Positions 36,373 through 44,887 of a DNA stretch of 44,977 nucleotides are shown piece after piece. Position 1 is the stretch's first letter, and each line of letters starts with the position of its first letter. The notes under the pieces are model-generated. The model was not told the origin of the DNA, made no database searches, and saw nothing but the letters and a program-made list of their open reading frames with translations. Source of the DNA: Anabaena subtropica FACHB-260 (GTDB lineage Bacteria > Cyanobacteriota > Cyanobacteriia > Cyanobacteriales > Nostocaceae); the NCBI RefSeq assembly GCF_014697105.1, contig NZ_JACJRF010000046.1:1-44977 (forward strand), read 5' to 3'. The translations under genes and the position numbers were made by a program.

Positions 36373-36816
36373 ATGAACACAATCACTACTCCACCACACA
36401 AAATTATCGGTGTTGCTGTAATTTGGAATGACCAACAGCAAATATTAATAGACCGTCGTCGTCCAGAGGGAGTGATGGGGGGTTTGTGGGAATTTCCTGG
36501 GGGAAAAATTGAACCAGGGGAAACGGTGGAAGAGTGTATTCAACGAGAGATTTATGAAGAACTGGGTATATATATTGAAGTGGGAGAACTTCTCATAACT
36601 ATTGATCACACTTATACTCATTTGCGTGTTACTTTGACGGTGCATCATTGTCGTTTGCTTAAAGGCATTCCTCAGCCTTTAGAGTGTGATGAAGTTCGCT
36701 GGGTGAATTTGGATGAGTTAGAACAGTTTACATTTCCTGAAGCAAATACTGAGATCATTGCTGCATTGAAGGGAGTGGAGAGAAGAAGCAGGGGAGCAGA
36801 GGGAAAAAAATCATAA
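36373..36816 (+). CDS. mutT: MutT-type Nudix hydrolase (8-oxo-dGTP diphosphatase)
   Basis: Cleans oxidised nucleotides from the pool. A perfect Nudix box GGKIEPGETVEECIQREIYEELGI-type pattern (G-x5-E-x7-REIYEELG) follows LWEFPGGK, the MutT hallmark. It is about 148 aa. The frame opens at 36343, but the ATG at 36373 (MNTITTPPHKIIGVAV) fits homologues better. The C-terminal tail (ERRSRGAEGKKS) is encoded by purine-rich repeat-like DNA and is probably unstructured. Confidence 0.88.
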   Translation: MNTITTPPHKIIGVAVIWNDQQQILIDRRRPEGVMGGLWEFPGGKIEPGETVEECIQREIYEELGIYIEVGELLITIDHTYTHLRVTLTVHHCRLLKGIPQPLECDEVRWVNLDELEQFTFPEANTEIIAALKGVERRSRGAEGKKS

Positions 36817-36917
36817 CTATTGACAAGTACCGTAACAATCTATTAACCAAATTCAGTAGAGTCCCTGAATTTTCTACAATAATCCCAGAGACTTTGTAAA
36901 AGAATGTCAGCAAACCA

Positions 36918-37376
36918 ATGTCTAAAACCGTTGCCGATGTGATGAGTCAGAACCCAATTGTCGTCAAACCAGAAACGCCACTACAGGAAGCTATCAAAAT
37001 TCTGGCAGAACGACGTATTAGTGGTCTACCTGTTGTGGATGATGTCGGTAAATTGTTGGGCATTATCTCAGAGACAGATTTAATGTGGCAAGAAACTGGT
37101 GTGACTCCTCCTGCATACATCATGTTTCTAGATAGTGTCATTTATTTACAGAATCCTGCTGTTTATGAACGCGACTTGCACAAAGCGTTGGGACAAACTG
37201 TAGGCGAAGTGATGAGTAAAAACCCTGTCACCATTTCCCCGGAAAAGTCTGTAAAACAAGCGGCTCAATTAATGCACGATCGCAATGTCCATCGCTTACC
37301 AGTATTAGATGATGCGGATCAAGTCATTGGTATCCTCACCCGTGGTGATATTATCCGGGCAATGGCGGCTAGTTAG
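36918..37376 (+). CDS. Tandem CBS-domain protein
   Basis: Two CBS modules in 152 aa. The first is VADVMSQNPIVVKPETPL to GIISETDLMW, the second is VGEVMSKNPVTISPEKSV to GILTRGDIIRAM. CBS pairs bind adenosyl ligands and sense energy state. A 45-residue insert in the middle (GVTPPAYIMFLDSVIY...) is typical of a subgroup of bacterial stand-alone CBS proteins. The partner is unknown. Confidence 0.9.
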   Translation: MSKTVADVMSQNPIVVKPETPLQEAIKILAERRISGLPVVDDVGKLLGIISETDLMWQETGVTPPAYIMFLDSVIYLQNPAVYERDLHKALGQTVGEVMSKNPVTISPEKSVKQAAQLMHDRNVHRLPVLDDADQVIGILTRGDIIRAMAAS

Positions 37377-37452
37377 TCAACAGTTAATGGTCTTGGACTA
37401 TTGACTTTGGACTACAAAACTTTTTAAACCCTTTGTAAATTAGGATAATTAA

Positions 37453-38115
37453 ATGAGTATTACTCCTGAGTCTGTAAGAGAATCACTCAATTCTGAAGAT
37501 TTGGGCGATCGCTTGCGTGCTGTAAATCAAATTCGGGAATTAGAAAGAGCGATCGCTTTTGAACTAATTCAAATTGCGGCTACTGATAGTAATTCCCGTG
37601 TTAGGTACTCAGCAGTAAGTCAGTTTGATACACTCGGTACTCAGGATTTGGATTTATCCTTAAAGATATTACGCGGTTTATTAAGTGACCCAGAAGCTGA
37701 TGTGCAAGCCGCCGCCGCAGATTGTCTGGGTGCTTTGAAATTACACGCTGCTTTTGAAGACTTACAGCAGCTTTATCACAACACTTCTGAATGGTTGGTG
37801 CAATTCAGTATTATTGCTGCATTGGGAGAATTGGGAGACCCGCGATCGTTTGAACTACTAAAAGAAGCACTAGCTTCAGATGTAGAATTAGTCCAAACTG
37901 CTGCTATTAGTTCTCTTGGTGAGTTGGGAGATGTGCAAGCGGTTCCTCTGCTAGTTCCTTACGCCAGCAGTTCCGATTGGCAGATTCGTTATCGAGTTGC
38001 ACAAGCTTTAGCGCGTTTAGGTGGTGCAGAGGCTAAATCTGTGTTAGCAACTCTGGTGAATGATGAAGTTGAAGCGATCGCCCTTGAAGCCAAACAATCT
38101 TTACAATCAGCTTAG
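37453..38115 (+). CDS. HEAT-repeat protein (phycocyanobilin-lyase/NblB-like)
   Basis: A 220-residue protein made of five to six PBS-type HEAT repeats (e.g. LLSDPEADVQAAAADCLGAL, LGELGDPRSFELLKEAL, LGELGDVQAVPLLVP). N-terminal ESLNSEDLGDRLRAVNQIRELE is the style of NblB, a bilin-lyase homologue implicated in phycobilisome breakdown. Other HEAT lyases (CpcE/F type) or general scaffold proteins remain possible. No cpc/pec genes are nearby. Confidence 0.72.
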   Translation: MSITPESVRESLNSEDLGDRLRAVNQIRELERAIAFELIQIAATDSNSRVRYSAVSQFDTLGTQDLDLSLKILRGLLSDPEADVQAAAADCLGALKLHAAFEDLQQLYHNTSEWLVQFSIIAALGELGDPRSFELLKEALASDVELVQTAAISSLGELGDVQAVPLLVPYASSSDWQIRYRVAQALARLGGAEAKSVLATLVNDEVEAIALEAKQSLQSA

Positions 38116-38278
38116 AGTTATTCTTTATCTCAGCCAGTAATCCCAATTTCAACAATCTTGGCAACACATGAATGACTTGTAATAGTCAATGAAACTAAGA
38201 TCCTACCAAGGTTTCTGTCGTCCTCTTTTTTTAAATTAGTATCACTTCAGAAATCAAAGCAGACTGTTATATGAAGTT

Positions 38279-38313
38279 AAAAAAGACTTGGATAGTTTAT
38301 CCAAGTCTTTTTT
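38279..38313 (+). terminator. Rho-independent terminator
   Basis: Perfect 16-bp stem AAAAAAGACTTGGATA / TATCCAAGTCTTTTTT with a GTT loop and T-run, 164 bp after the HEAT-protein stop. It can act on either strand. Confidence 0.85.
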
Positions 38314-38655
38314 CGTTGCCAATGAGAGACTGTCATCTACAACCATTACTGGATAAGAGTTTTCAATCATATTAATGATGAACAACTACTTATATATGTA
38401 TCACAAAATATTCATTTGTCTCAGTAATACTTGTTTAATTAAAAAGATTATTTATAACTTTATTGCATATTTATTCCTAAATTACGTGGTTTTACCGCAA
38501 TTTATATATTGCGTGATTTCACCCTGGCTAATTATCAATAATAAAGAGCAATATTAAACAAATTTCACATTTTCTTTTTGTTAAGAACTGGATTTTTTTA
38601 AATTTCATGGGTGTGATTTACCCAATTATCTTGACCATTTCACCAAGGGATATTT
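38314..38655. other. Leader region of the calpain-like gene
   Basis: About 340 bp of AT-rich DNA. A 60-codon hydrophobic open frame at 38375-38557 is probably chance. CAAGGGATATTT before the ATG at 38656 is a weak ribosome-binding site. Confidence 0.4.
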
Positions 38656-40428
38656 ATGTCGCTAGATAAAGCAGGTAACACATTAAATACAGCTAGAAGT
38701 TTAAACATAACTTCTAATATTCAGACTTTTTCAGACTGGGTAGGTTCATCAGATTTCAATGATGTTTATAGTTTTAATCTAACTGCTCGCAGTAGTATCA
38801 ATATCGCAGTTGATGGTTTGAGTGCCAACGCAGATTTACAGCTAATTAGAGATAAAAACAGCAATGGTTTGATTGACTATGGTGATGTTATAGCTAGTTC
38901 TTCTAAAAGTGGAACTCTCAGCGAATCAATTAACAAGGCTTTAGATGCGGGAAATTATTTCATCCGGGTCTACGCAAAAAGTGGTGACACTAACTACGAC
39001 CTGAAAGTATTTCAAAACTTCGCTCCCAGCGCACTCAATTTTCAACTTAATAACACTGACCTAAACACAACAGATACTATCTCCATCAACAGTGGCTGGG
39101 TGTCGGATGGAAATAGTGTGAGCGATCTTTCCAGGGTAGATTTCCGCATCATCAAACCAGATGGAAAGTACTTAGATGTAGCTGATGCTATTACATTTAC
39201 CGCCGATATTAGCAATCCAAATAAAGCCTATTTCGGTTACAGCTTATCCCTTACCGATTTGAATCTAGAGGCTGGTAAATATACTCTTGAGGGCAAAGCT
39301 TACGATAAAACTGGTGCTGGGAGCAACACAGTAAAACGCACATTTACACTAACAAATACACTTGCGGCGCAAGATTGGTTTAGTCAAAATCTACTCGACC
39401 AAGAAATCATTACACTGGCGAGAACCTTAGCATCTGACGGTAATTTAAATCGTCAAGATATGCTGGACATCTTCAGAAATGCTCAAGATAATTCAGTCAT
39501 CAACGCTAACGAGGTAAAAGACCTCAGAGCTTTAGTCGCTGCAAGCACTCCTTTTAGCATGGACGAGCCTGTGAAATGGCTCTCGACACAGGTTGCTAAT
39601 GGTGCGTCTGTAGACATGAGTGCTAGTAATTTTGAGTCTAGTTTAGTCGGTCGCTGGTTCTTAGGCACAATAGCACCAACACCAGTCTTTAATGGTAAGA
39701 ATCTCACCTACACAGTAGTCACAGGTAATCTATTTGGTAGTGCGAACGAAGCGCGAATCGGGGATATTGACCAAGGTGTATTAGGTGATTGTGCATTCTT
39801 AGCTGCTTTGGGTGCTACCTTTGGTCGTCAGTCTAACGATGTAGGTAATGCTTCTAGTTCTGTAATTAATAGCATGATTACCGACAACGGCGATAACACC
39901 TACACCATGCGCTTTTACTCAAATGGTGAAGCAGAATATGTGACAGTTGACCGTCGCATCGCTACCAGTGTAGCTGCTAAAAGAAACAATGGTATTCTTT
40001 GGGTAGCTTTAGTGGAAAAAGCTTATGCTCAATGGCTCGAATGGAAAGAGAACACACCCGGATATAACCGCATTGGGAATGGGGACTCTCTCTCCCGTCC
40101 GATGAGATTTATCACAGGACAGCAGACCTTTACTATGCTTCCTACCAACATGAATATTTTTTCGATGCTCGATAGTTCTTTGGCAAGTGGTCAATCCATA
40201 ACCGCAGCAAGAGTCGGTGCTGACACCAAATATATTGTTAGTAGCCATGCTTATTCAGTGACAAATGCCTATACCAGTACTAGTGGGGAACAACGAGTGG
40301 TAGTACGTAATCCTTGGGGGGTAGATGGTAAGACAATGAGTGGCGTTAACGATGGATTCATAGACTTATCCTATACTGAGTTTAGTCAGACTTTCAACTA
40401 TGGAGTTAGTTTTGCTTATTCAGCCTAA
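38656..40428 (+). CDS. PPC-domain calpain-like (C2) cysteine protease
   Basis: The N-terminal bacterial pre-peptidase (PPC) beta domain covers about residues 1-120 (FSDWVGSSDFNDVYSFNL, YFIRVYAKSGDTNYDLKV). It is followed by an Ig-like segment (130-235), a helical linker, and a calpain protease core. The core has Cys379 in QGVLGDCAFLAAL, His531 in SSHAYSV and Asn552 in RNPWG. The full triad is present, so activity is plausible. At 590 aa, with no classical signal peptide, it may be exported by type I secretion as other PPC/repeat proteins are (inference). Calcium-binding EF hands of animal calpains are absent. Confidence 0.9.
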   Translation: MSLDKAGNTLNTARSLNITSNIQTFSDWVGSSDFNDVYSFNLTARSSINIAVDGLSANADLQLIRDKNSNGLIDYGDVIASSSKSGTLSESINKALDAGNYFIRVYAKSGDTNYDLKVFQNFAPSALNFQLNNTDLNTTDTISINSGWVSDGNSVSDLSRVDFRIIKPDGKYLDVADAITFTADISNPNKAYFGYSLSLTDLNLEAGKYTLEGKAYDKTGAGSNTVKRTFTLTNTLAAQDWFSQNLLDQEIITLARTLASDGNLNRQDMLDIFRNAQDNSVINANEVKDLRALVAASTPFSMDEPVKWLSTQVANGASVDMSASNFESSLVGRWFLGTIAPTPVFNGKNLTYTVVTGNLFGSANEARIGDIDQGVLGDCAFLAALGATFGRQSNDVGNASSSVINSMITDNGDNTYTMRFYSNGEAEYVTVDRRIATSVAAKRNNGILWVALVEKAYAQWLEWKENTPGYNRIGNGDSLSRPMRFITGQQTFTMLPTNMNIFSMLDSSLASGQSITAARVGADTKYIVSSHAYSVTNAYTSTSGEQRVVVRNPWGVDGKTMSGVNDGFIDLSYTEFSQTFNYGVSFAYSA

Positions 40429-40523
40429 ATTCACTAGTAATAACTTTGTTAGAGTGCTAGACCTTTTTATCTTCTAGAATAACGTCATAGCAGTTCTACC
40501 TGATTTTGAGAATTGAAAACTTT

Positions 40524-40556
40524 ATATCCCCGACTTCTTTGGCAAGTCGGGGATAT
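40524..40556 (+). terminator. Hairpin of the CCCCGACTT family after the protease gene
   Basis: ATATCCCCGACTT / AAGTCGGGGATAT with a 7-nt loop, about 95 bp after the stop codon. It shares its core with the hairpin at 30413-30445. Confidence 0.65.
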
Positions 40557-41388
40557 TGTATTTCATGAATGATCTAGGATTGCTATAAACGATATATCTG
40601 TATCAATTTCAGTTCATAAACTTATCCACTAAACATTTGACTATATTTCTTAGCTCCCCCCAGTGAACGAGGTGGGATTTTAAGTGTAATAAAATAAAGT
40701 AAAAATGCTACCTATAATTTATATGTAAAAGCTTGATTATGCTTTAATAAATGTAAGTTTTAGAGGATTGTGCTTAGTATAATTTATGCCTATTTTAACA
40801 TATTATAAAGCAGTAAAGCACCTCACACGTACCACCGATATTGATTATTTGCTTCACATTGTTACGCTATAGGATTAAAAATTATACCTTCCATCAATTT
40901 TTCAAGCATCCTCCAAAGGTGATAAGAAATACTCTAATCTAGGAAGAAAAATTATACTAAAGATATAGTTTATAACACTTAATAAAACTTCTATATACAA
41001 CATTGACTGCTTTCTATGGATTCTCCATCAGAGCAGCACTTCTGTTTGAATATCAATTGAATGTATGGGTCTAAAGAGTAGGATAGATAACTATAATTAA
41101 TATTTTTTCTGTGGAAAAAACTATACCACAGGAATTCACGCAAACTTAGTAGGTTCTTCATAGAAAACTTAATAACAACATGGGGTTTTTGTGTAATGAT
41201 ACTGAGGAGGTAGATTACATTAATAAATCTATAGACATCAACCTAGTACTGGCTCTTGTCATCTAATTAGGTGTTGTACGGTATGTACATAAAATTTTGA
41301 TGTCTACAAGTGCCTGCGATTCATCAACAGAGTATGTACTACTCAGTTTGAAATCGTCCTTTGCATAAGACATCCACAAAATACTTAC
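40557..41388. other. Long AT-rich gap before the PEP-CTERM genes
   Basis: About 830 bp without a gene. It includes a small hairpin near 41109-41132 (CTGTGG / CCACAG) and an AGGAGG at about 41206 with no reading frame behind it. The promoter of the first PEP-CTERM gene should be in the last 150 bp. Confidence 0.5.
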
Positions 41389-42096
41389 ATGGTGAACAAA
41401 ATGAAAACTTTCAATAACGTAGGTCGCGGAATAGCTTTAGCTACCAGCACTTTGGCTTTAGGTTCTGCCTTAGCTGTATCATCTAACATTTCATCTGCTC
41501 AAGCAGCAGTAATTGGTACCTTCAACGGTACTGGTACAGCTCTGATTGGCAATCTCACTGAGGCTTCACCCGTTACAGATACAATTTCATTTACCGGACC
41601 TTTCTCTCTTGACCCAACAAATAGTGGTATATTTGCTGGTCTGGGTATTGTCAGCATCAATACCATTAACGTAGACACTCCAACTTTCATAGCCAACGTT
41701 CCTGGCATAGGAAGCCTCACCAGCTATGTAGCTAATGGTGTTGGCACTCCACTGATTAATTTCACCGGTGGTTACAGCTTCGTAGCTACTGAACCTTTCG
41801 CTGCTTTGAGAACATTTAACCCCGCAGCTCCCGGTGGTACTAACGTGGGTTACTCATTTGATTTGGTGGGTCAATTGTTTAATGGGGCTGGTGAATTCGT
41901 AACATCAGGACTTTTAACTGCCAATGAAATCAATAATCCTGATCCCGAAAGAGGTAGCTTCTCCTTATCATTGACCGCTATCGAAGCAGAAAGAGTACCC
42001 GAACCTACAACCACAGTTGGATTGGCTGCTTTAGGATTGGGCGCGTTCTTCACCAACAACTTGGCTAAAAAGAAGAAAGCAAAAGTAAACGCTTAA
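41389..42096 (+). CDS. PEP-CTERM exported protein, paralogue 1
   Basis: A secreted protein of 235 aa. The signal peptide runs MKTFNNVGRGIALATSTLAL to a likely AQA-A cleavage near residue 41. The mature part is a Gly/Asn/Thr-rich beta-type domain. The C-terminus has VPEPTTTVGLAALGLGAFF then KKKKAK: the PEP-CTERM sorting tail (PEP, hydrophobic helix, basic end) recognised by exosortase systems. No exosortase is in the window. A second in-frame ATG at 41401 (after MVNK) is conserved in the paralogue too, so either start is possible. Confidence 0.88.
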   Translation: MVNKMKTFNNVGRGIALATSTLALGSALAVSSNISSAQAAVIGTFNGTGTALIGNLTEASPVTDTISFTGPFSLDPTNSGIFAGLGIVSINTINVDTPTFIANVPGIGSLTSYVANGVGTPLINFTGGYSFVATEPFAALRTFNPAAPGGTNVGYSFDLVGQLFNGAGEFVTSGLLTANEINNPDPERGSFSLSLTAIEAERVPEPTTTVGLAALGLGAFFTNNLAKKKKAKVNA

Positions 42097-42205
42097 TAGA
42101 AGCTGTTTATTGAAACCATAGTCTTTTAACTTTCAGTGATTATGGTACCCATTATTCACTTTTGCAAGACACACTGACAGTGTGAGAAAGTTGCTTAAAA
42201 TTATA

Positions 42206-42239
42206 AAACCCCTAAGATTTTTCATAATCATAGGGGTTT
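42206..42239 (+). terminator. Terminator between the two PEP-CTERM genes
   Basis: AAACCCCTAAGAT / ATCATAGGGGTTT, 12 of 13 paired with an 8-nt loop, followed by a short T/A stretch, 110 bp after the first stop. The second gene therefore probably has its own promoter. Confidence 0.7.
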
Positions 42240-42329
42240 ATTCATTTCTGGTAGTTTTAGATTGCTCTACTAAGAAGTACAAGCAAAGCCAATCTGATAT
42301 TCAAGCTTCGGTAAACTTTTTATACATTT

Positions 42330-42408
42330 TCTGAGGACGTTACATTTTATATTACATTTAGTATTCCTGATATTTACTAGTATCGACAGTATCAGAATCG
42401 TCCTCAGA
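42330..42408 (+). promoter_or_regulatory. Long-loop inverted repeat in the leader of paralogue 2
   Basis: TCTGAGGACG (42330-42339) pairs with CGTCCTCAGA (42399-42408) over 59 nt, ending six bases before the start codon. The loop can fold further (CTGATA / TATCAG). It could hide the ribosome-binding region in the mRNA. Confidence 0.4.
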
Positions 42409-42413
42409 TTTAA

Positions 42414-43115
42414 ATGGTAAATAAAATGAAAGATTTCCAGAACATAGGCCGAGGCTTAGAATTAGCTACCAGCACTTTGGTTTTAGGCTTTGCCTTAGCT
42501 GTATCATCAAACATCCCATCTGCCCCAGCAGCAGTAATAGGTATATTTAACAGCAGTGGTACTGCTCTGATCAGCAATCTCACTGTTGCCTCACCTCTAA
42601 CAGATGTAATTTCATTTACTGCTCCTTTTACTACTAATTCGGCAAGTGGTATATTTAATGGTCTGTCAATTAGTTCCATCTCTAAAATCAATGTAGATTC
42701 GCCAACCGTATTAGGCACAATTCCTGGTATTGGAACACTCACAACCTATACAGCTAAAGCTTCTGACTCACAATTTATTACTTTTAATGATGGTTCAAGT
42801 TTCGTTGTTGAAAATCCTTTTGCTGCTCTAAGAACATTTAACTCTGCGGCTCTTGGTGGTAACAATGTAGGATATTCATTTGATATGGCAGGTAACGTTT
42901 TCAATGCGTCTGGCTCATTCATCAGATCAGGAATTCTTACTGCAAATGAAATCAACAACCCTGATCTAGAAAGAGGTAGCTTCTTTTTGACCCTGACTGG
43001 TATTTGTTGTACCCCAATACCTGAACCTACATCTACAGGCGCACTTGCAATTTTAGGATTGGGAGCTTTAGCTTTTTCACAAAAAGTAGTTTTGCGAAGA
43101 AAAAGCGAAAAGTAG
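42414..43115 (+). CDS. PEP-CTERM exported protein, paralogue 2
   Basis: A 233-residue tandem paralogue of the preceding gene, alike along its whole length: signal peptide (LATSTLVLGFALAVSSNI), VENPFAALRTFN, NNVGYSFD and ANEINNPDLERGSF. The tail is PIPEPTSTGALAILGLGALAF then RRKSEK. It has a Cys pair (ICCTPIP) before the PEP motif that paralogue 1 lacks, and AQA at the signal cleavage is APA. It was probably duplicated long ago; each copy is separately transcribed judging by the terminator between them. Confidence 0.87.
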   Translation: MVNKMKDFQNIGRGLELATSTLVLGFALAVSSNIPSAPAAVIGIFNSSGTALISNLTVASPLTDVISFTAPFTTNSASGIFNGLSISSISKINVDSPTVLGTIPGIGTLTTYTAKASDSQFITFNDGSSFVVENPFAALRTFNSAALGGNNVGYSFDMAGNVFNASGSFIRSGILTANEINNPDLERGSFFLTLTGICCTPIPEPTSTGALAILGLGALAFSQKVVLRRKSEK

Positions 43116-43281
43116 AATATTAATAATATGTCCTATATTGTAACTAGCCAATAAAATTCCTGGTTACACAGAAATACTACTCATCAGCAGAGTTTAAAAA
43201 TACTAGCGATCGCCTGATTTCCAACACAGCAGATTTGGATTATTTATTTTTAGTGTTTCCTCGTTTCTGCAATTTTTATGA

Positions 43282-43445
43282 ACCAAATACTTGTGGCCAG
43301 GTTGTAAATAAGAATACTGCAACAGTAGCGATCGCTAAAATTCCTTGAATCAAATTTCCTACCAAAGTATCAAAAACAATACTGATACTAATCTTCACTG
43401 CTAGTTAAAATTTACATTTATTTATAAATATACTCACCTAATCGC
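43282..43445 (-). pseudogene. Duplicated 3' fragment of the DUF456 gene
   Basis: The 88 bp at 43282-43369 are identical to 44354-44441, the end of the intact DUF456 gene. The next roughly 75 bp are recognisably related but diverged (to AATCGC at 43440-43445). The fragment ends TTT GGT TCA TAA instead of TTT GGT AAT TAA and has no start. It lies on the far side of the Rpn-type gene. Confidence 0.85.
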
Positions 43446-43478
43446 ATCTATTACAAATCTACATGATAGACTCGCGCA

Positions 43479-44336
43479 TCATACCTTCCCTAAATGCCCG
43501 TCTAACCACAAGAGTAAATCAGCCAGACTAGTAAAATCTAACAGTGCTTCGCCCAGATTTTCTAATTGTTCTAGAGAGAGAGTTGCAATGCGATCGCTCG
43601 CATCCTGAGGTAATTCTCCCACCCGTCGTGTTAGTAGTCGGAGAACTAGCGATCGCTCTCGTTGTTCACCTATTTGTTCACCACGTCGTTCACCTATTTG
43701 TTCGCCCTCAGCCAGAATTTCTTGATAAATAACTGATTCGCGCATCATACCCTCCCGAAATAGTTGTCTAATCAAGTCCTTTTTATATTTTAACCCCGCC
43801 AATATTTGAGTATAAGCAGATATTTCCGGTCGTTTTGTTTCTTCAACTTGATTAACTTGCTGGACAACTTGTTGTAGTAATATTTGCGGCTGAGTTGTTG
43901 CTGTTAGTGGTGCTAATGGTAACAAAGCTGAATCATTGAGAAATAATTCTGGGTTTTCCTCCCACATCCGAATTACCCGATACTCATGACGTGTAGTTTC
44001 TACTGTAAAAGCAGTTTCAATGAATGTTTCTGGTGTGGGAGGAAGTAATAAGACAACAACTTGGGTGACTGGTAGACGGTATAACCGATACAACCTCACC
44101 CAATAATCCAGCATTCGTAGAGGTAATGGTGGTGTGGATTCGAGTTTAGTTTGAAATTCCAGATGGAGGATACGTCCTTGTAGTTGTAGGAATGTGACGT
44201 AATCAGCACGTATGGGTTCAATACTCAATTCCGTTTTGAGGACTTTGACTGTTGTTTGTGGCGTTCCTAAAACCCAACTAGCAAAGGTGACGGGATATTT
44301 TTCCGATAACAGCTTGCAGAGATTATCAAATGACAT
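43479..44336 (-). CDS. Rpn-type PD-(D/E)xK nuclease with DUF4351
   Basis: A 285-residue member of the recombination-promoting nuclease/transposase-like family common in cyanobacteria. The putative nuclease core is ADYVTFLQLQGRILHLEFQT (Asp45, Glu60, Gln62). The middle carries a short Gly-Glu-Gln repeat (GEQIGERRGEQIGEQRERS). The C-terminal DUF4351 is LVLRLLTRRVGELP to LLDFTSLADLLLWL. Start ATG at 44336, only 11 bp after the DUF456 stop. Sequence after its stop repeats, out of frame, the internal segment FREGMMRES (compare 43470-43495 with 43737-43762), suggesting the 3' end was rebuilt by recombination with another copy. Mobility is inferred from the flanking duplication. Confidence 0.82.
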   Translation of the reverse strand: MSFDNLCKLLSEKYPVTFASWVLGTPQTTVKVLKTELSIEPIRADYVTFLQLQGRILHLEFQTKLESTPPLPLRMLDYWVRLYRLYRLPVTQVVVLLLPPTPETFIETAFTVETTRHEYRVIRMWEENPELFLNDSALLPLAPLTATTQPQILLQQVVQQVNQVEETKRPEISAYTQILAGLKYKKDLIRQLFREGMMRESVIYQEILAEGEQIGERRGEQIGEQRERSLVLRLLTRRVGELPQDASDRIATLSLEQLENLGEALLDFTSLADLLLWLDGHLGKV

Positions 44337-44347
44337 TGATGATAATT

Positions 44348-44866
44348 TTAATTACCAAATACTTGTGGCCAGGTTGTAAATAAGAATACTGCAACAGTAG
44401 CGATCGCTAAAATTCCTTGAATCAAATTTCCTACCAAAGTACCGACAATAATTCCCATACCGGCCTTAACTGCTAACCAAAATTTACGTTGGTAAATATA
44501 CTCACCAATAATCGCTCCCAACAACGGCCCAAATAAAATTCCTAACAATGGCCCACCGAAAGGCAAAGCTGGCAATAATCCCAAAAATCCCAACACCAAA
44601 CCAACAAATGCGCCAATTTGTCCCCACTTGCTAGCACCTGCTTGTTTTGCTCCCAAGTACCCAGCCAAGAAATCAACTCCAATACTCAAAATCAAAACAA
44701 TCACTGTCACAATGAGGGGAATTTTAATGGCTGCGAAGGAACTACTAACAATTCCCCAAATGATCACGGCAATTAAAATTAAACTGGTTCCGGGGATGGC
44801 GGGAACTACAGAACCAATAACACCTACAATCATTAACGCAACTAGTAACCAATAAAGAATTTGCAT
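44348..44866 (-). CDS. DUF456 membrane protein
   Basis: A 172-residue polytopic membrane protein of the DUF456 family, function unknown. It is almost entirely hydrophobic with Gly/Pro-rich turns (VVPAIPGTSLILIAVIIWG; LPALPFGGPLLGILFGPLLG) and FLAGYLGAKQAGASKWG in the middle. The C-terminus TWPQVFGN is the part duplicated at 43282-43445. The start ATG at 44866 follows closely after a 19-bp repeat (44869-44887) also found at 32762. Confidence 0.85.
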   Translation of the reverse strand: MQILYWLLVALMIVGVIGSVVPAIPGTSLILIAVIIWGIVSSSFAAIKIPLIVTVIVLILSIGVDFLAGYLGAKQAGASKWGQIGAFVGLVLGFLGLLPALPFGGPLLGILFGPLLGAIIGEYIYQRKFWLAVKAGMGIIVGTLVGNLIQGILAIATVAVFLFTTWPQVFGN

Positions 44867-44868
44867 AA

Positions 44869-44887
44869 TTACGCCTAATGTGAATTA
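44869..44887. repeat. 19-bp sequence repeated at 32762-32780
   Basis: TTACGCCTAATGTGAATTA, directly upstream of the DUF456 start codon. The rest of the window to 44977 has no gene. Confidence 0.6.

Noticed and set aside
38375-38557. 60-codon hydrophobic frame before the calpain-like gene
   Set aside because: Composition is what AT-rich DNA gives by chance and there is no ribosome-binding site.
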